Of a stretch of DNA of 64,000 bases, positions 42,137 through 50,965 are shown in pieces (within the stretch, counting starts at the first letter, position 1; every line of letters begins with the position of its first letter). The notes beneath the pieces are model-generated. The model had not been told where the DNA came from and made no database searches. It saw only the letters and a program-made list of their open reading frames with translations. The stretch lies in assembly GCA_002753665.1 (NCBI GenBank), contig PEAP01000002.1, positions 1 to 64,000 of the forward strand. The letters run 5' to 3'. A program made the position numbers and the translations under genes. This stretch comes from Magnetococcales bacterium DC0425bin3. GTDB lineage: Bacteria > Pseudomonadota > Magnetococcia > Magnetococcales > DC0425bin3.

Positions 42137-42844
42137 ATGATGATCCTGCCTCATCTCTGTCGCTTGTTTCCGGTGCCCGGGCCACGGTCCTGCTTTTTCC
42201 CGGGCCGGTCGGGCCTGCTGCTGGCGGGCCTGCTGGCGATGGTGCTGTCCGGATGCACCGCGGCGGGGGGAGCCGCCGGCGACGACTCGACCACAAGGCT
42301 CTATCTGCTGACCCCCCTGACGGACAAGCCGCCGGCGCCACTGCCGGGATCCGGCGCCGCCGTCCCCGCGCCGCTGGTGGAAGTGGCGCCCATCGTGCTG
42401 CCCGGTTACCTCAACCGGCCCCAGATGGTGAGTCGGGACGGTGAACATCAGCTCCATGCCAGCGAATTCAATCAATGGGGGGAAAACCTGGCCGACAACC
42501 TCACCCGGGTGGTGACCGAGAATCTGGCCGAGCTGCTGGGCCATGGTGGGGTCTACGCCCAGTCCCCGCAGATCGCCTCCCGGTCGGCCTTCCGCTTGTT
42601 GATCCAGGTGGCCCGCTTCGAACCCGGTCCCACGGGGAACATCACCCTGGTGGCGCGTTGGCGCTTGTATGGCCCCGACTCCTCGGACCTCCTGGAGGTG
42701 CGCCGCACGGTGTTGGAAAGCGCGACGCCCATCACTGCGGGAGACTATCCGGCCATGGCCGCGGCCATGAGCCGGCAACTGGCCGATCTCTCCGGGCAGG
42801 TGGCCACGGCGATCGTTCGACACCACAGCCAAAGAAGGCATTGA
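42137..42844 (+). CDS. pqiC: PqiC-like outer-membrane lipoprotein
   Basis: 235 residues. A signal peptide ends in the lipobox LSGC, so the mature protein is lipid-anchored. LYLLTPLTDKPP, VEVAPIVLPGYLNRPQMV and FNQWGENLADNLTRVVTENL are typical of the ABC-transport auxiliary/PqiC family, which joins PqiB to the outer membrane. Two bases after pqiB. Confidence 0.88.
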   Translation: MMILPHLCRLFPVPGPRSCFFPGRSGLLLAGLLAMVLSGCTAAGGAAGDDSTTRLYLLTPLTDKPPAPLPGSGAAVPAPLVEVAPIVLPGYLNRPQMVSRDGEHQLHASEFNQWGENLADNLTRVVTENLAELLGHGGVYAQSPQIASRSAFRLLIQVARFEPGPTGNITLVARWRLYGPDSSDLLEVRRTVLESATPITAGDYPAMAAAMSRQLADLSGQVATAIVRHHSQRRH

Positions 42845-42847
42845 CCC

Positions 42848-43090
42848 ATGGGACTCATCCGACTGCTGCTGCTCATCGGCCTGGGCTGGCTGCTTTTCAA
42901 GGTGGTACGCTTCTATCTGTCCCGCCCCCCCGCAGCCACCACGCCGGTGGATCCGGCCGCCAACCCGGACGCCAGCCGGCTGGTGGCCTGTGCCCACTGC
43001 GGTACCCGCATTCCGCTGAACCGGGCGGTTCTTGCCGACAGCCGGATCTATTGTGGCCTGGAATGCCGGCGCCTGGGACCGGCCGACTGA
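42848..43090 (+). CDS. Small membrane protein with C-terminal zinc finger (PP0621-like)
   Basis: 80 residues: one membrane helix (LIRLLLLIGLGWLLFKVV), a short Pro/Ala linker and a Cys-rich end (CAHCGTRI...YCGLEC) able to bind one zinc. It matches the general plan of the PP0621 family of unknown function. It follows pqiC by three bases and its end overlaps the convergent lipoprotein gene. Confidence 0.7.
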   Translation: MGLIRLLLLIGLGWLLFKVVRFYLSRPPAATTPVDPAANPDASRLVACAHCGTRIPLNRAVLADSRIYCGLECRRLGPAD

Positions 43091-43725
43091 ACGGCCTCCC
43101 TCTCCCATTCCTCTGTCTGGCTGCTGTTCTGCTCTGCCTTGAAGACATCCACCTTCTGTGGATCGGCCCGGGTGGAGTTCTGTGGATCGGTCCGGGTGGA
43201 GAGCGTCTGGACGGATTCCTGGCCGTGGTTGCGATCCGCATTGAGGACCGCACCCGGATCCTGCAGCAGCTGGGGAGATGTCTGGCCGTCTTGCATGCCG
43301 GCGGTCGAAGAGCTTTCTTCCTTGAGATCGGTCATGCCTTTTTCGACGAATTCCAGGACCTCGACCTTGCCCTCCTTGTCGTAGGCGATGGCCAGTTCGA
43401 AGGCGGCTCCGCCTGCGGCAAACTCCACCGGCGCGGCCAGAATTTCCCAGTAACCCAGGGTGGCCACATCCATCACCCCATGGAACAGGGCCCGGTTCAC
43501 GCTCGGGTTGTTGCCCGACCGGTATTGGTAGATTTCCACCGACTTGCCGGCGAAGGTGCCGGAACGGACCGGTGGGCCCAATTCCAGCTCGATTTCGCCC
43601 CGGGAGGCGCCCAGTTGCACCGCCATCATGTCGGGATCTCTTTTGCCATCCAGGGCCAACATCACGGAGCATCCAGACAGGGTCAGGCCGCCGAGCAGAC
43701 AGAGAAGAGGAGTCGATGTTTTCAT
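43048..43725 (-). CDS. Lipoprotein of unknown function
   Basis: 225 residues from the ATG at 43725; an ATG at 43734 preceded by GGAGCAGG is an alternative. The signal peptide ends in LSGC. The first 120 residues (LELGPPVRSG, YQYRSGNNPSVNRALFHGVMDVATLG) look like a compact envelope domain. The last 80 are low-complexity, rich in Ser, Gln and Glu, with a near-repeat (STRTDPQN / STRADPQK). The 3' end overlaps the opposite gene by 43 bases, so the tail may have been extended. Confidence 0.7.
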   Translation of the reverse strand: MKTSTPLLCLLGGLTLSGCSVMLALDGKRDPDMMAVQLGASRGEIELELGPPVRSGTFAGKSVEIYQYRSGNNPSVNRALFHGVMDVATLGYWEILAAPVEFAAGGAAFELAIAYDKEGKVEVLEFVEKGMTDLKEESSSTAGMQDGQTSPQLLQDPGAVLNADRNHGQESVQTLSTRTDPQNSTRADPQKVDVFKAEQNSSQTEEWEREAVQSAGPRRRHSRPQ

Positions 43726-43834
43726 GGGATCCATCCTGCTCCAGAGGGAAGTCTGGTGAGTATTATTATAATAATAGACCAACGCCCCCCCGGTCACCAA
43801 CCCCCCATCGCGCTGTCATGCTTCCATCATCCCC

Positions 43835-44062
43835 TTACCATCCCTTGACCGCTTCCAGCAGAAAAGCATCGCCGTCGGCCACCGGCCCGGACACCCGGTG
43901 GCCGTCCTCCCGCAGGGTCCGGGGGATGTTGCGCAGCGGCTCGTCTCCCCGCAGCCGGATAACCAGAACCTGACCCGCGAGCATGGTTTCCAGCGTGAGT
44001 TTGATCTTGACGAAGGTCATGGGACAGACCTCGCCGGTGATGTCGATTTCCGCATCGGCCAT
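43835..44062 (-). CDS. TusA-family sulfur carrier
   Basis: 75 residues. ITGEVCPMTFVKIKLTLETM holds the catalytic Cys in the CPxT/P motif at the start of helix 1; AGQVLVIRLRGDEPLRNIPR is the typical second half. AAAGGA precedes the ATG at 44062. TusA-like proteins carry persulfide sulfur to tRNA modification, cofactor synthesis or sulfur oxidation. No partner gene is beside it, so the pathway is open. Confidence 0.85.
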   Translation of the reverse strand: MADAEIDITGEVCPMTFVKIKLTLETMLAGQVLVIRLRGDEPLRNIPRTLREDGHRVSGPVADGDAFLLEAVKGW

Positions 44063-44125
44063 GGGATTGGTCCTTTGAAATAAATCGCAGAATGCCGGCA
44101 CGACCATGCCGGTGAAGGATCGAAA

Positions 44126-45508
44126 TCAGCCCCCCTTCCAGACCTCCCGAATCGCCTTGCTTTTCTTTTGTAACTGTTTGGACAGATTCACCTTGCCGCT
44201 GTCCACGAACTTCTCGTGGTTGCGTTCGACATTGTCCACCTCGTACACATAGTTGACCATCACCCCGAACGAGGCGTCCCAGCGTTCCTTGGAACAGTCG
44301 CCCAGGGGGTTGATCCGCTCCAGATGGGCGCCGTTGGATAGATGGAACAGGGCCACCGGGTCGAAAACGGTTTTGCCCCGCCGCACCAGGGTCAGGTAGG
44401 CCAGGGCCAGGGTTTCCAGCACATCGGCCAGGTGGGTGCGGACCACCTCCGGCTTGTCCAACAGGGCGCGCAGGCCTTCCGCCGGATCCTTTTTGCCGCT
44501 CACCTCACGGATGGTGTCCTCGTGGTCGGCGAGCAGGGCGCGCAGGCGTTCCGGGGTGAAGGGCGCCTTGTCGTCGGTGCGTCGGAGGGTTTCGGCGAAG
44601 CCGGGCACGGGGGAGAAGGTGGCGAAATTCTTCAGGCCGGGCAACTCCTGCTTCAGGTCGGTGGTCACCTGCTTGATGAGAAAGTTGCCGAAGGAGATGC
44701 CCCGCAGACCGAACTGGCAGTTGTTGATGGAATAGAAGATGGCGCTGTCGGCCTGTTCTGGATCCAGAATTTCCGCCTTGCGGTTGAGCAGCAGGCCGGC
44801 ATTATCGGGAATGCCCCGCATCAGGGCCACCTCGACGAAGATCAGCGGCTCGTCGGGCAGGGCAGGATGGAAGAAGGCGTAACAGCGCCGGTCCCGTTCC
44901 AGGCGACGGCGCAGATCCCGCCAGCCGTGGATGGCATGGACCGATTCGTAGTTGACCAGTTTCTCCAAAATCAGGGCCGGGCTGCTCCAGTCGATGTGCT
45001 TCAGCTCCAGAAAGCCCCGGTTGAACCAGGCCCGGAAGAGGTGTTGCAAATCGGCGTCCACCGACTTCAAATGGGGCCGGTCCTTGAGGGTGCGCAGCAG
45101 ATGCTCCCGCAGCCGCACCAGTTGGAGGGTCCCGTTGGGGGACAGATTGATGCGGCGGAACAGCTCCTGGCGGGGGGATTCCACCGACCGGGTCAACTGG
45201 ATCAGGGTTTCCGGCCCCGGCTCCTTGCGGTAGGCTTCCACGGCCTCCATCACCCGTTTGGGGTTGGGTCCCATGTGTTCGTGGAGCATTTCCAGAAAAC
45301 CGGGCCAGGCGTTGCCATGCATGGATTCCAGCACCCGCACCACTTCCCGGGCCAGGGCAGTGCCGCGGGCCTCACCGGCGCCGGTCAGCAGCTCCTCGCA
45401 CAGTTGGCGCAATTCCTTGGAAGACGGCGCTGAACCGTTGATATTGAGGAGATCCCGTCCCTTGTCGGCGACGGAATGAATCATGCGGTTCCACCAGGGC
45501 CGGTTCAT
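44126..45508 (-). CDS. Malonyl-CoA decarboxylase
   Basis: 460 residues; converts malonyl-CoA to acetyl-CoA and CO2. An N-terminal helical domain is followed by a GNAT-like catalytic domain. Family marks are FYSINNCQFGLRGISFGNFLIKQV (given in part), FATFSPVPGF and the late HLSNGAHLERINPLGD. The ATG at 45508 follows GGAGG with 10-base spacing; a TTG at 45517 is less likely. Bacterial homologues help to balance malonyl-CoA or use malonate. It stands next to tusA with no malonate genes nearby. Confidence 0.9.
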   Translation of the reverse strand: MNRPWWNRMIHSVADKGRDLLNINGSAPSSKELRQLCEELLTGAGEARGTALAREVVRVLESMHGNAWPGFLEMLHEHMGPNPKRVMEAVEAYRKEPGPETLIQLTRSVESPRQELFRRINLSPNGTLQLVRLREHLLRTLKDRPHLKSVDADLQHLFRAWFNRGFLELKHIDWSSPALILEKLVNYESVHAIHGWRDLRRRLERDRRCYAFFHPALPDEPLIFVEVALMRGIPDNAGLLLNRKAEILDPEQADSAIFYSINNCQFGLRGISFGNFLIKQVTTDLKQELPGLKNFATFSPVPGFAETLRRTDDKAPFTPERLRALLADHEDTIREVSGKKDPAEGLRALLDKPEVVRTHLADVLETLALAYLTLVRRGKTVFDPVALFHLSNGAHLERINPLGDCSKERWDASFGVMVNYVYEVDNVERNHEKFVDSGKVNLSKQLQKKSKAIREVWKGG

Positions 45509-45744
45509 CGGTGACAATGCCTCCGCTGTGGTTGCAATCAGCCCCCTCTGGGCTCACCCTGGCTTATCGTCCGGATGGTCCGGCGTCTTGAACCGAAACC
45601 GGGTGGTCGCGATCGACGTCGGAAGTCTGGGGCAAATGGTCCCGAAATTGCCAGTATTCTGGAGCATCCGACCGTGGGACCGCACCCCCGTGCGGTTCTG
45701 CCCTGGCGGATGTCGTATACCAGCAGGACAGAGGAGAACAGGTC

Positions 45745-46071
45745 ATGTCGGATTCCAACCGCTTGAACCGGATCGAAGTCGGCCTGCAGCAGGCCATCGG
45801 CTTGACCGACCTGATCCGGCTGGCCACCCGTCCCGGCCAGGAAGGCCACATCGACCTCGATTCGGTGAACAGGGCGGCGGAGCTGCTGAAGAACCACCTG
45901 AACGATGTGCGGGAGCTGGCCTCCGGCCAGACCGGGGAGCAGGATCCCCGCTCGGCGATGCGCCACGTCCTGGCGGTCATGCTGGAAGGGCAGCCGGACG
46001 ACCTCAAGACCCGGTTCCACCAGCTGGTGGTGGAGATGCAGCGCAACCGGCGGCAACAGGATGGGGCATGA
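45745..46071 (+). CDS. Small hypothetical protein upstream of the CARF-like gene
   Basis: 108 residues, soluble and helical (LQQAIGLTDLIRLATRPGQ, RAAELLKNHLNDVRELASG). GAGGAGAA precedes the ATG. It is about 58 bases upstream of the CARF-like gene and probably co-transcribed. I do not recognise it. It could be a partner of that protein, or simply an unrelated small regulator. Confidence 0.6.
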   Translation: MSDSNRLNRIEVGLQQAIGLTDLIRLATRPGQEGHIDLDSVNRAAELLKNHLNDVRELASGQTGEQDPRSAMRHVLAVMLEGQPDDLKTRFHQLVVEMQRNRRQQDGA

Positions 46072-46129
46072 AGGGCAGCCGCCCCGGTCGCCTTGCATTC
46101 CTGCGTCGGCGGCCGGCCTGGAGCAGGCT

Positions 46130-47185
46130 ATGGAACGGGACCCGCGTCTGATTCTGACCACCTGCGGTCGCCGGTTGCTGGGAGAACCGGGCGCCGCCGG
46201 GGACGATCATCCCACCCATCGGGCCGGCCTGGAGCTGCTGGCTGGCGCCGTGGAGGAGCGGCTGCTGGCGGCCGGTCCGGGCGAGGCCGCCGGGCTCAGT
46301 CCGGAGCTGAACGCCCTGCTGGCCCTCAACGGGGGCGTCATGGGCGATGGGGGGGATTTCCATGTACTGGTGCATTCCGACGCCCGCGCCGATGCCCTGG
46401 CCGCCCGCCTGATCGGCGGCTGGCTGCGCGGTCGGGGGCAGGGGGTGGTGATCCACGCCATGCCCGGTCTGCGCAGCGGGGAAGCGGTGGCCCTCCAGAG
46501 GGGCCTGGCCGATTTTACCCGCTGGTGCGGGGAAATCCTGGCCCGCTACCGTCTGCACCAGTTCCATGTGATCTTCAACCCCGCCGGAGGCTCGCCGGTA
46601 CTGGGGGGCATGCTCCAGACCCTGGCGCCATTCTATGCCGACGAGGCCATCTTTCTGCTGGAACCGGGCACCGAGCTGGCCCGCCTGGTGATGCCGCGGG
46701 TGCGGTTGCGGGACAAGAAGGTGTTCACCAGGCATTTCTTCTGCCTGCGGCGTCTGGCGGCGGGCTTGCCGATCACCCCGGAGAAGCTGTCGGGGCTGGA
46801 CCCGGACCTGCTGTTGTTCGACGAACGCGGCATCGGCCTGTCCTATCTGGGCGAGCTGCTGTGGGACGCCCACCACCGGGAATTCTACGGCGACCGCCTG
46901 TTGGATCCCGTCTCGGACCTGCTGATCCTGGCCGATCCGTTCCGGGATGCGGTGGTGGGCCTGCAACGGGACCGTCTGGAGCTGCTCAACGAACGCCTGG
47001 ACCAGTTGGCTCTGTTCCTGGAGGGGGAGCGCAGCAATCCGGCCCAGTTGAGCTTTCGCGCCATGGCCGACCCCCGGCTGCCGGCCACCCATCAGTGTCA
47101 CGGCTGGACCGACCAGGCCATCTGGCACCTGGTGGGCCATTACGAGGGGGACCGGTTTGTCCTGGACAGTCTGGAAAAAAGCTGA
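46130..47185 (+). CDS. CARF-like (APE2256/Csm6-type) protein without CRISPR locus
   Basis: 351 residues. The start LILTTCGRRLLGE matches the first strand and ligand loop of CARF proteins, and HVIFNPAGGSPVLGGMLQTL (Asn150 onward) followed by DEAIFLLEPGTELARLVMPRV is the second ligand-binding signature. These are the marks of cyclic-oligoadenylate sensors such as TIGR02619, Csx1 and Csm6. The C-terminal part (HQCHGWTDQAIWHLVGHYEGDRFVLD) is not a clear HEPN domain and lacks an RxxxxH pair; a small RelE-like or degenerate fold is possible. GGAG lies 6 bases upstream of the ATG. No cas genes or array are in this window. Confidence 0.6.
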   Translation: MERDPRLILTTCGRRLLGEPGAAGDDHPTHRAGLELLAGAVEERLLAAGPGEAAGLSPELNALLALNGGVMGDGGDFHVLVHSDARADALAARLIGGWLRGRGQGVVIHAMPGLRSGEAVALQRGLADFTRWCGEILARYRLHQFHVIFNPAGGSPVLGGMLQTLAPFYADEAIFLLEPGTELARLVMPRVRLRDKKVFTRHFFCLRRLAAGLPITPEKLSGLDPDLLLFDERGIGLSYLGELLWDAHHREFYGDRLLDPVSDLLILADPFRDAVVGLQRDRLELLNERLDQLALFLEGERSNPAQLSFRAMADPRLPATHQCHGWTDQAIWHLVGHYEGDRFVLDSLEKS

Positions 47186-47212
47186 GCAAAGCGCCCCTTC
47201 AGGAGAAGACCC

Positions 47213-47824
47213 ATGAACAACGACTACACCGGCATTCACCATGCGGCTTTCGCCACCCGGGACATCACCCGCACCGTGCATTTCTGGCGCGATCTGCTGG
47301 GCCTGCGGCTGGTGTACAGCTATGGCCGTCCCGGCTACCGGCAATATTTTTTTCAGATATCCGGCAGCAACCGCATCTCGTTCTTCGAATGGCCCGAGGT
47401 GGAGGGGATTCCCTATCGGCGCCATGGCGAGCCGGTGAAGGGACCCCTGGTGTTCGATCACATCGCCATTGGCGTGGTGGATGTGAAACGGCTGTGGGAG
47501 ATCATGGCCCGTCTGGACGCGGCGGGGTTTCCGGTGTCCGACATGGTGGACCACGGGGCCTTTCTTTCGATCTACAGCTACGATCCCAACGGCATTCCCA
47601 TCGAGTTCAGCTGCGACGCCGAAGGAACCAACCTCTGGGACGATCCGGTGATCCGGGACCAGTCCGCGCCGGCCTGGGATCTGGGCATACCGGAACCCCG
47701 TCCCGGACTGTGGCCCAAGGCCGACCCCATTGCCGAGGAAGACCGGGTGATCGTGCCGGGGGAGGGCAAGGAATATTTTCCCCGGTCGTGGCCCGTCGGT
47801 CCGGACCAGCAGCAGGATGACTGA
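47213..47824 (+). CDS. VOC (glyoxalase/dioxygenase) family protein
   Basis: 203 residues. Single pair of VOC modules with the expected metal ligands: His in GIHHAAFATRD, Glu or His in the mid part (FDHIAIGVVDVKRL) and Glu in PIEFSC. AGGAGA precedes the ATG. Could be a glyoxalase-like or ring-cleaving enzyme. A C-terminal extension of about 60 residues with Pro-rich content is typical of a subgroup of unknown substrate. It abuts the convergent asparagine synthetase gene. Confidence 0.85.
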   Translation: MNNDYTGIHHAAFATRDITRTVHFWRDLLGLRLVYSYGRPGYRQYFFQISGSNRISFFEWPEVEGIPYRRHGEPVKGPLVFDHIAIGVVDVKRLWEIMARLDAAGFPVSDMVDHGAFLSIYSYDPNGIPIEFSCDAEGTNLWDDPVIRDQSAPAWDLGIPEPRPGLWPKADPIAEEDRVIVPGEGKEYFPRSWPVGPDQQQDD

Positions 47825-49642
47825 TCAGCCCAGCCAATGTTCCCCCCAGCGGTTCACCAGGTCGAGGACCCCGATGCGCTGCTCCCGGTTGGGAACCCCC
47901 GGGGCCACCAGCCGCTGCCAGGACCGGTCCCAATAGCCCCGGGTGACCCAGGGTCCCCGGGCGATCCGTTCCAGGGCCTTCCGCTGGTCCGCGTCCGCCC
48001 CGCCCCGCAGGCTGAAACCCTGTTTGGGCCGGCTCAACAGGCGCTCCGGCACCCGCCGGTGCAGATAATCCCGCAGCAGGGGTTTGCCGATCGTCTCCTC
48101 CCGGGGATCCGGGGGGCGGGACAGTGCCCATTCCAGCACCCGGTGGTCGAGCAACGGCACCCGCACCTCCAGGGCATGGGCCATGCTGGTCCGGTCCACC
48201 TTGGCCAGGACATGGTCGCTGCAGAAATGCATCAGGTCCACCCGCTGCAGGGCCCGGCCCAGGGGCAGGCGGGGTTCCAGATGGCGGGTCAGGGGGGCGA
48301 AGGCCCGCTGGTCGTCGTAGTGGACCCCCAGGGGGGCCAGCAGGGCCTCGATCTCCTCGGGCAGAAAGCGCTGGAACAGCCGCCAGGCATGGCGGTGCAG
48401 AGGGGAACTCCAGGCGAAGCGTCGCACCGCCTCCCGTCGCACCAGGGGCGGAGCGAAGCGCCGCACCAGGGGCCGCAGGATCCGGCGCAGGGCGGGGGAC
48501 CGGCCCCCGGTGGGTTGGTTCAGGTTGCGGTAGCGCAGATAGCCGCTGAAGGCCTCGTCCCCGCCGTCTCCGGAGAGGACCACCTTGTAATGGCGGGACG
48601 CCGCCTGGCAAATCCGGTACTGGGAGAGGAGGGCGGAAAAGGCCTGGGGTTCGTCCAGGGCCGGGATCAGCCGCTCCAGCTCGGCGTCGATGTCGGCGGG
48701 GAGCAGGGCGATGGCGCGGTGGGGCAGGCCCAGGAACGCGGCCGTCTCCCGGGCCATGGCGGTCTCGTCCCCGGCCTGGCCCGGATAGCCCAGGGTGAGC
48801 GCCTCCGGGGTCTGCCCCGCCTGCCCGAGGGCCACGGCCACCGCGGTGGAATCCAAGCCTCCCGACAGGAACAGCCCCATGGGCACGTCGGACAGCAGAT
48901 GGTCGGCCACCACCTGCTGGAACAGCGCCTCCCAGGCGGCCAGGGGGTTGGATCCGCCGTGGTCCAGCTCCCGGGGGGGTTCCCAATAGCGGCGGATCCG
49001 CAGCCCTTCCCCCCGCTGCCAGAGCAGCAGATGGCCCGGTTCCAGCTTGCGGATGCCCTGCCAGATCGACCAGGGGGCCGGCACCGCGCCATAGAACAGC
49101 AGGTGGGCCAGGGCTTCCGGGTCCGGGTCCGGGCGCTCCGACAGCAGGGGCAGCAGGGCGGTGATCTCCGAGGCCAGCGTGATCCCTTCACCGCCCACGG
49201 CGTAACAGAGAGGTTTGATGCCCACCCGGTCCCGGGCGGCCAGCAGCCGGCCCCGGGGGTTGTCCCAGAGGATGAAGGCGAACATCCCCACCAGACGCTC
49301 CAGGCAGTCTTCCCCCCAGGTCTCGTAGGCGTGGAGGATCACCTCGTTGTCGCTGCGGGAGGTGAAGCGATGCCCCCGTTCCTCCAGTTGCCGGCGCAGG
49401 GCGGGGGCGTTGTAGATTTCGCCGTTGCCGACCAGGTGGATGGTGCCGGTCTCGTTGCCGAAGGGCTGGTTGCCCGAGGGGGACAGATCGACGATGGCCA
49501 GCCGTCGATGGCCCAGCCAGACCGGAGGATCGGCCTGTTCCCAGTGTCCTCCGTGATCGGGACCCCGATGGACCAGGGCCGCCAGGGCCGCCTGCCGTTG
49601 TCCATCGGAGCCGACGCCCATCTGTCCCACGATGCCGCACAT
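47825..49642 (-). CDS. asnB: Glutamine-hydrolysing asparagine synthetase (AsnB family)
   Basis: 605 residues. Cys2 after the start Met in MCGIVGQ is the catalytic residue of the N-terminal glutaminase; the synthetase domain has LFLSGGLDSTAVA (pyrophosphatase loop). The ATG at 49642 follows AGGAG with 6-base spacing, which places the Cys correctly. In sugar-polymer clusters such AsnB paralogues often amidate a uronic acid or peptide part of the glycan, instead of making free asparagine. It leads into four polysaccharide genes on the same strand. Confidence 0.9.
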   Translation of the reverse strand: MCGIVGQMGVGSDGQRQAALAALVHRGPDHGGHWEQADPPVWLGHRRLAIVDLSPSGNQPFGNETGTIHLVGNGEIYNAPALRRQLEERGHRFTSRSDNEVILHAYETWGEDCLERLVGMFAFILWDNPRGRLLAARDRVGIKPLCYAVGGEGITLASEITALLPLLSERPDPDPEALAHLLFYGAVPAPWSIWQGIRKLEPGHLLLWQRGEGLRIRRYWEPPRELDHGGSNPLAAWEALFQQVVADHLLSDVPMGLFLSGGLDSTAVAVALGQAGQTPEALTLGYPGQAGDETAMARETAAFLGLPHRAIALLPADIDAELERLIPALDEPQAFSALLSQYRICQAASRHYKVVLSGDGGDEAFSGYLRYRNLNQPTGGRSPALRRILRPLVRRFAPPLVRREAVRRFAWSSPLHRHAWRLFQRFLPEEIEALLAPLGVHYDDQRAFAPLTRHLEPRLPLGRALQRVDLMHFCSDHVLAKVDRTSMAHALEVRVPLLDHRVLEWALSRPPDPREETIGKPLLRDYLHRRVPERLLSRPKQGFSLRGGADADQRKALERIARGPWVTRGYWDRSWQRLVAPGVPNREQRIGVLDLVNRWGEHWLG

Positions 49643-49715
49643 GTCCGCTCCTTGCCTCTTTACCAGAGCGTTGGAAAAGCCATCCATGCATACCCGCCCG
49701 TTCATCAACGGGCTG

Positions 49716-50840
49716 TTACCCCCTCCCGGCCACTTCCCGGAACAGGGCCTCGTAGCGCAGGGTGATCTTTTCCTGGGCGAAGTTGTCCAGAATCCGCTGC
49801 CGGCCCCGCTCTCCCACCGCCAGGATGCCGTCCGGGGGACCCTCCACCAGGGCCGTCAGGGTGGCGCGGATTCCTTTCGCCGACAGGTGGGGGAAATAGA
49901 GGGCCTCCTCCCCCAGCACCTCCCGGTTGCCGGCGATGTCGCTGGCCAGCACCACCATGCCGGCCAGTTGGGCCTCCATGAGGCTGACGGGAAAATTCTC
50001 CCGTTCGCTGGGAAAGACAAAATACCGGCAGCGCTCGTAGAGGGAGGTCCACAGCGCGGAGCGGTTGGCCACCCAGCCGTGGAAGCGGATGCTGTGCCAC
50101 GGCATCAGTCCCGCCAGCCGGCGCAGCTCCGGCCCCATGGGGCCTTCGCCGATGACATGCAGGGTCTGGGGGCGGGAGATGCCCGCCAGGGCCTGGAAGA
50201 ACACCTGAAATTTTTTGCGCTCGATGAGCCGGGAGCTGATCAGAAAGGCCTCCTCCCGGGGCTGACGCCCGAAGATGTCGGTCTCGATGCCGTAGGGCAG
50301 CACCCGCACCGCCGCCCCGGGGCGACGGCGCAGAATCAACCCCTTGAGATAATGGGAGGGGGTGACCAGGGCCTGGAAATGAGCCACGGCCCCCTGCCAC
50401 ACCGGTCGCAACAACCGGTGGGCCAGGCGGAAATTGTTGGGATTGTAGCCGGGCACATCGGACCCGTGGCTGGTGACCACCGTGGGGAGTCCCGCCGACC
50501 GGCCGGCCCGCAGGGCGATGAGGCCATCGGGGATGATGGCATGGGCATGGATCACGTCGAAGGTTACCCGCTTCATCAGCTCCGCCACCACCGGCCGGGC
50601 GTTCCAGACGAAGCGGGACATTTCCATCAGGTAGCTGCTGTCGGCCTGCCGCCGTCCACAGGGGACGCGGTGAATATGAACCCCGGAACAGGTTTCGCCA
50701 CGGGGCAGTTGGCCATACTGCATGGTGACCACATGCACGGCGTGGCCATTGGCGGCCTGGCCCCTGGCCAGGGCCCAGGCCACACTGCCCGCACCGCCGC
50801 CGATGGGGGGGATTTCACGGGTGACCACCAGTATGTTCAT
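49716..50840 (-). CDS. GT4-family glycosyltransferase
   Basis: 374 residues. GT-B fold: N-terminal VTREIPPIGGGAGSVAWALARG, DVIHAHAIIPDGL, the linker, then FPSERENFPVSLMEAQLAGMVV, the donor-binding EX7E region. It sits between asnB and the UPF0104-like gene and is likely one of the sugar-adding steps of a surface polysaccharide. Confidence 0.88.
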   Translation of the reverse strand: MNILVVTREIPPIGGGAGSVAWALARGQAANGHAVHVVTMQYGQLPRGETCSGVHIHRVPCGRRQADSSYLMEMSRFVWNARPVVAELMKRVTFDVIHAHAIIPDGLIALRAGRSAGLPTVVTSHGSDVPGYNPNNFRLAHRLLRPVWQGAVAHFQALVTPSHYLKGLILRRRPGAAVRVLPYGIETDIFGRQPREEAFLISSRLIERKKFQVFFQALAGISRPQTLHVIGEGPMGPELRRLAGLMPWHSIRFHGWVANRSALWTSLYERCRYFVFPSERENFPVSLMEAQLAGMVVLASDIAGNREVLGEEALYFPHLSAKGIRATLTALVEGPPDGILAVGERGRQRILDNFAQEKITLRYEALFREVAGRG

Positions 50841-50965
50841 GCAACGGGCCGGCTTTGCGAGGCTGGAGATTGACGATCCACAATACCGTCAATTCTTCCC
50901 CCTCGCAAACCGTCCCCGCCGGACGAGCGGCACGACCCACTCATCGCAGCGGCAAAGTCCATCTG

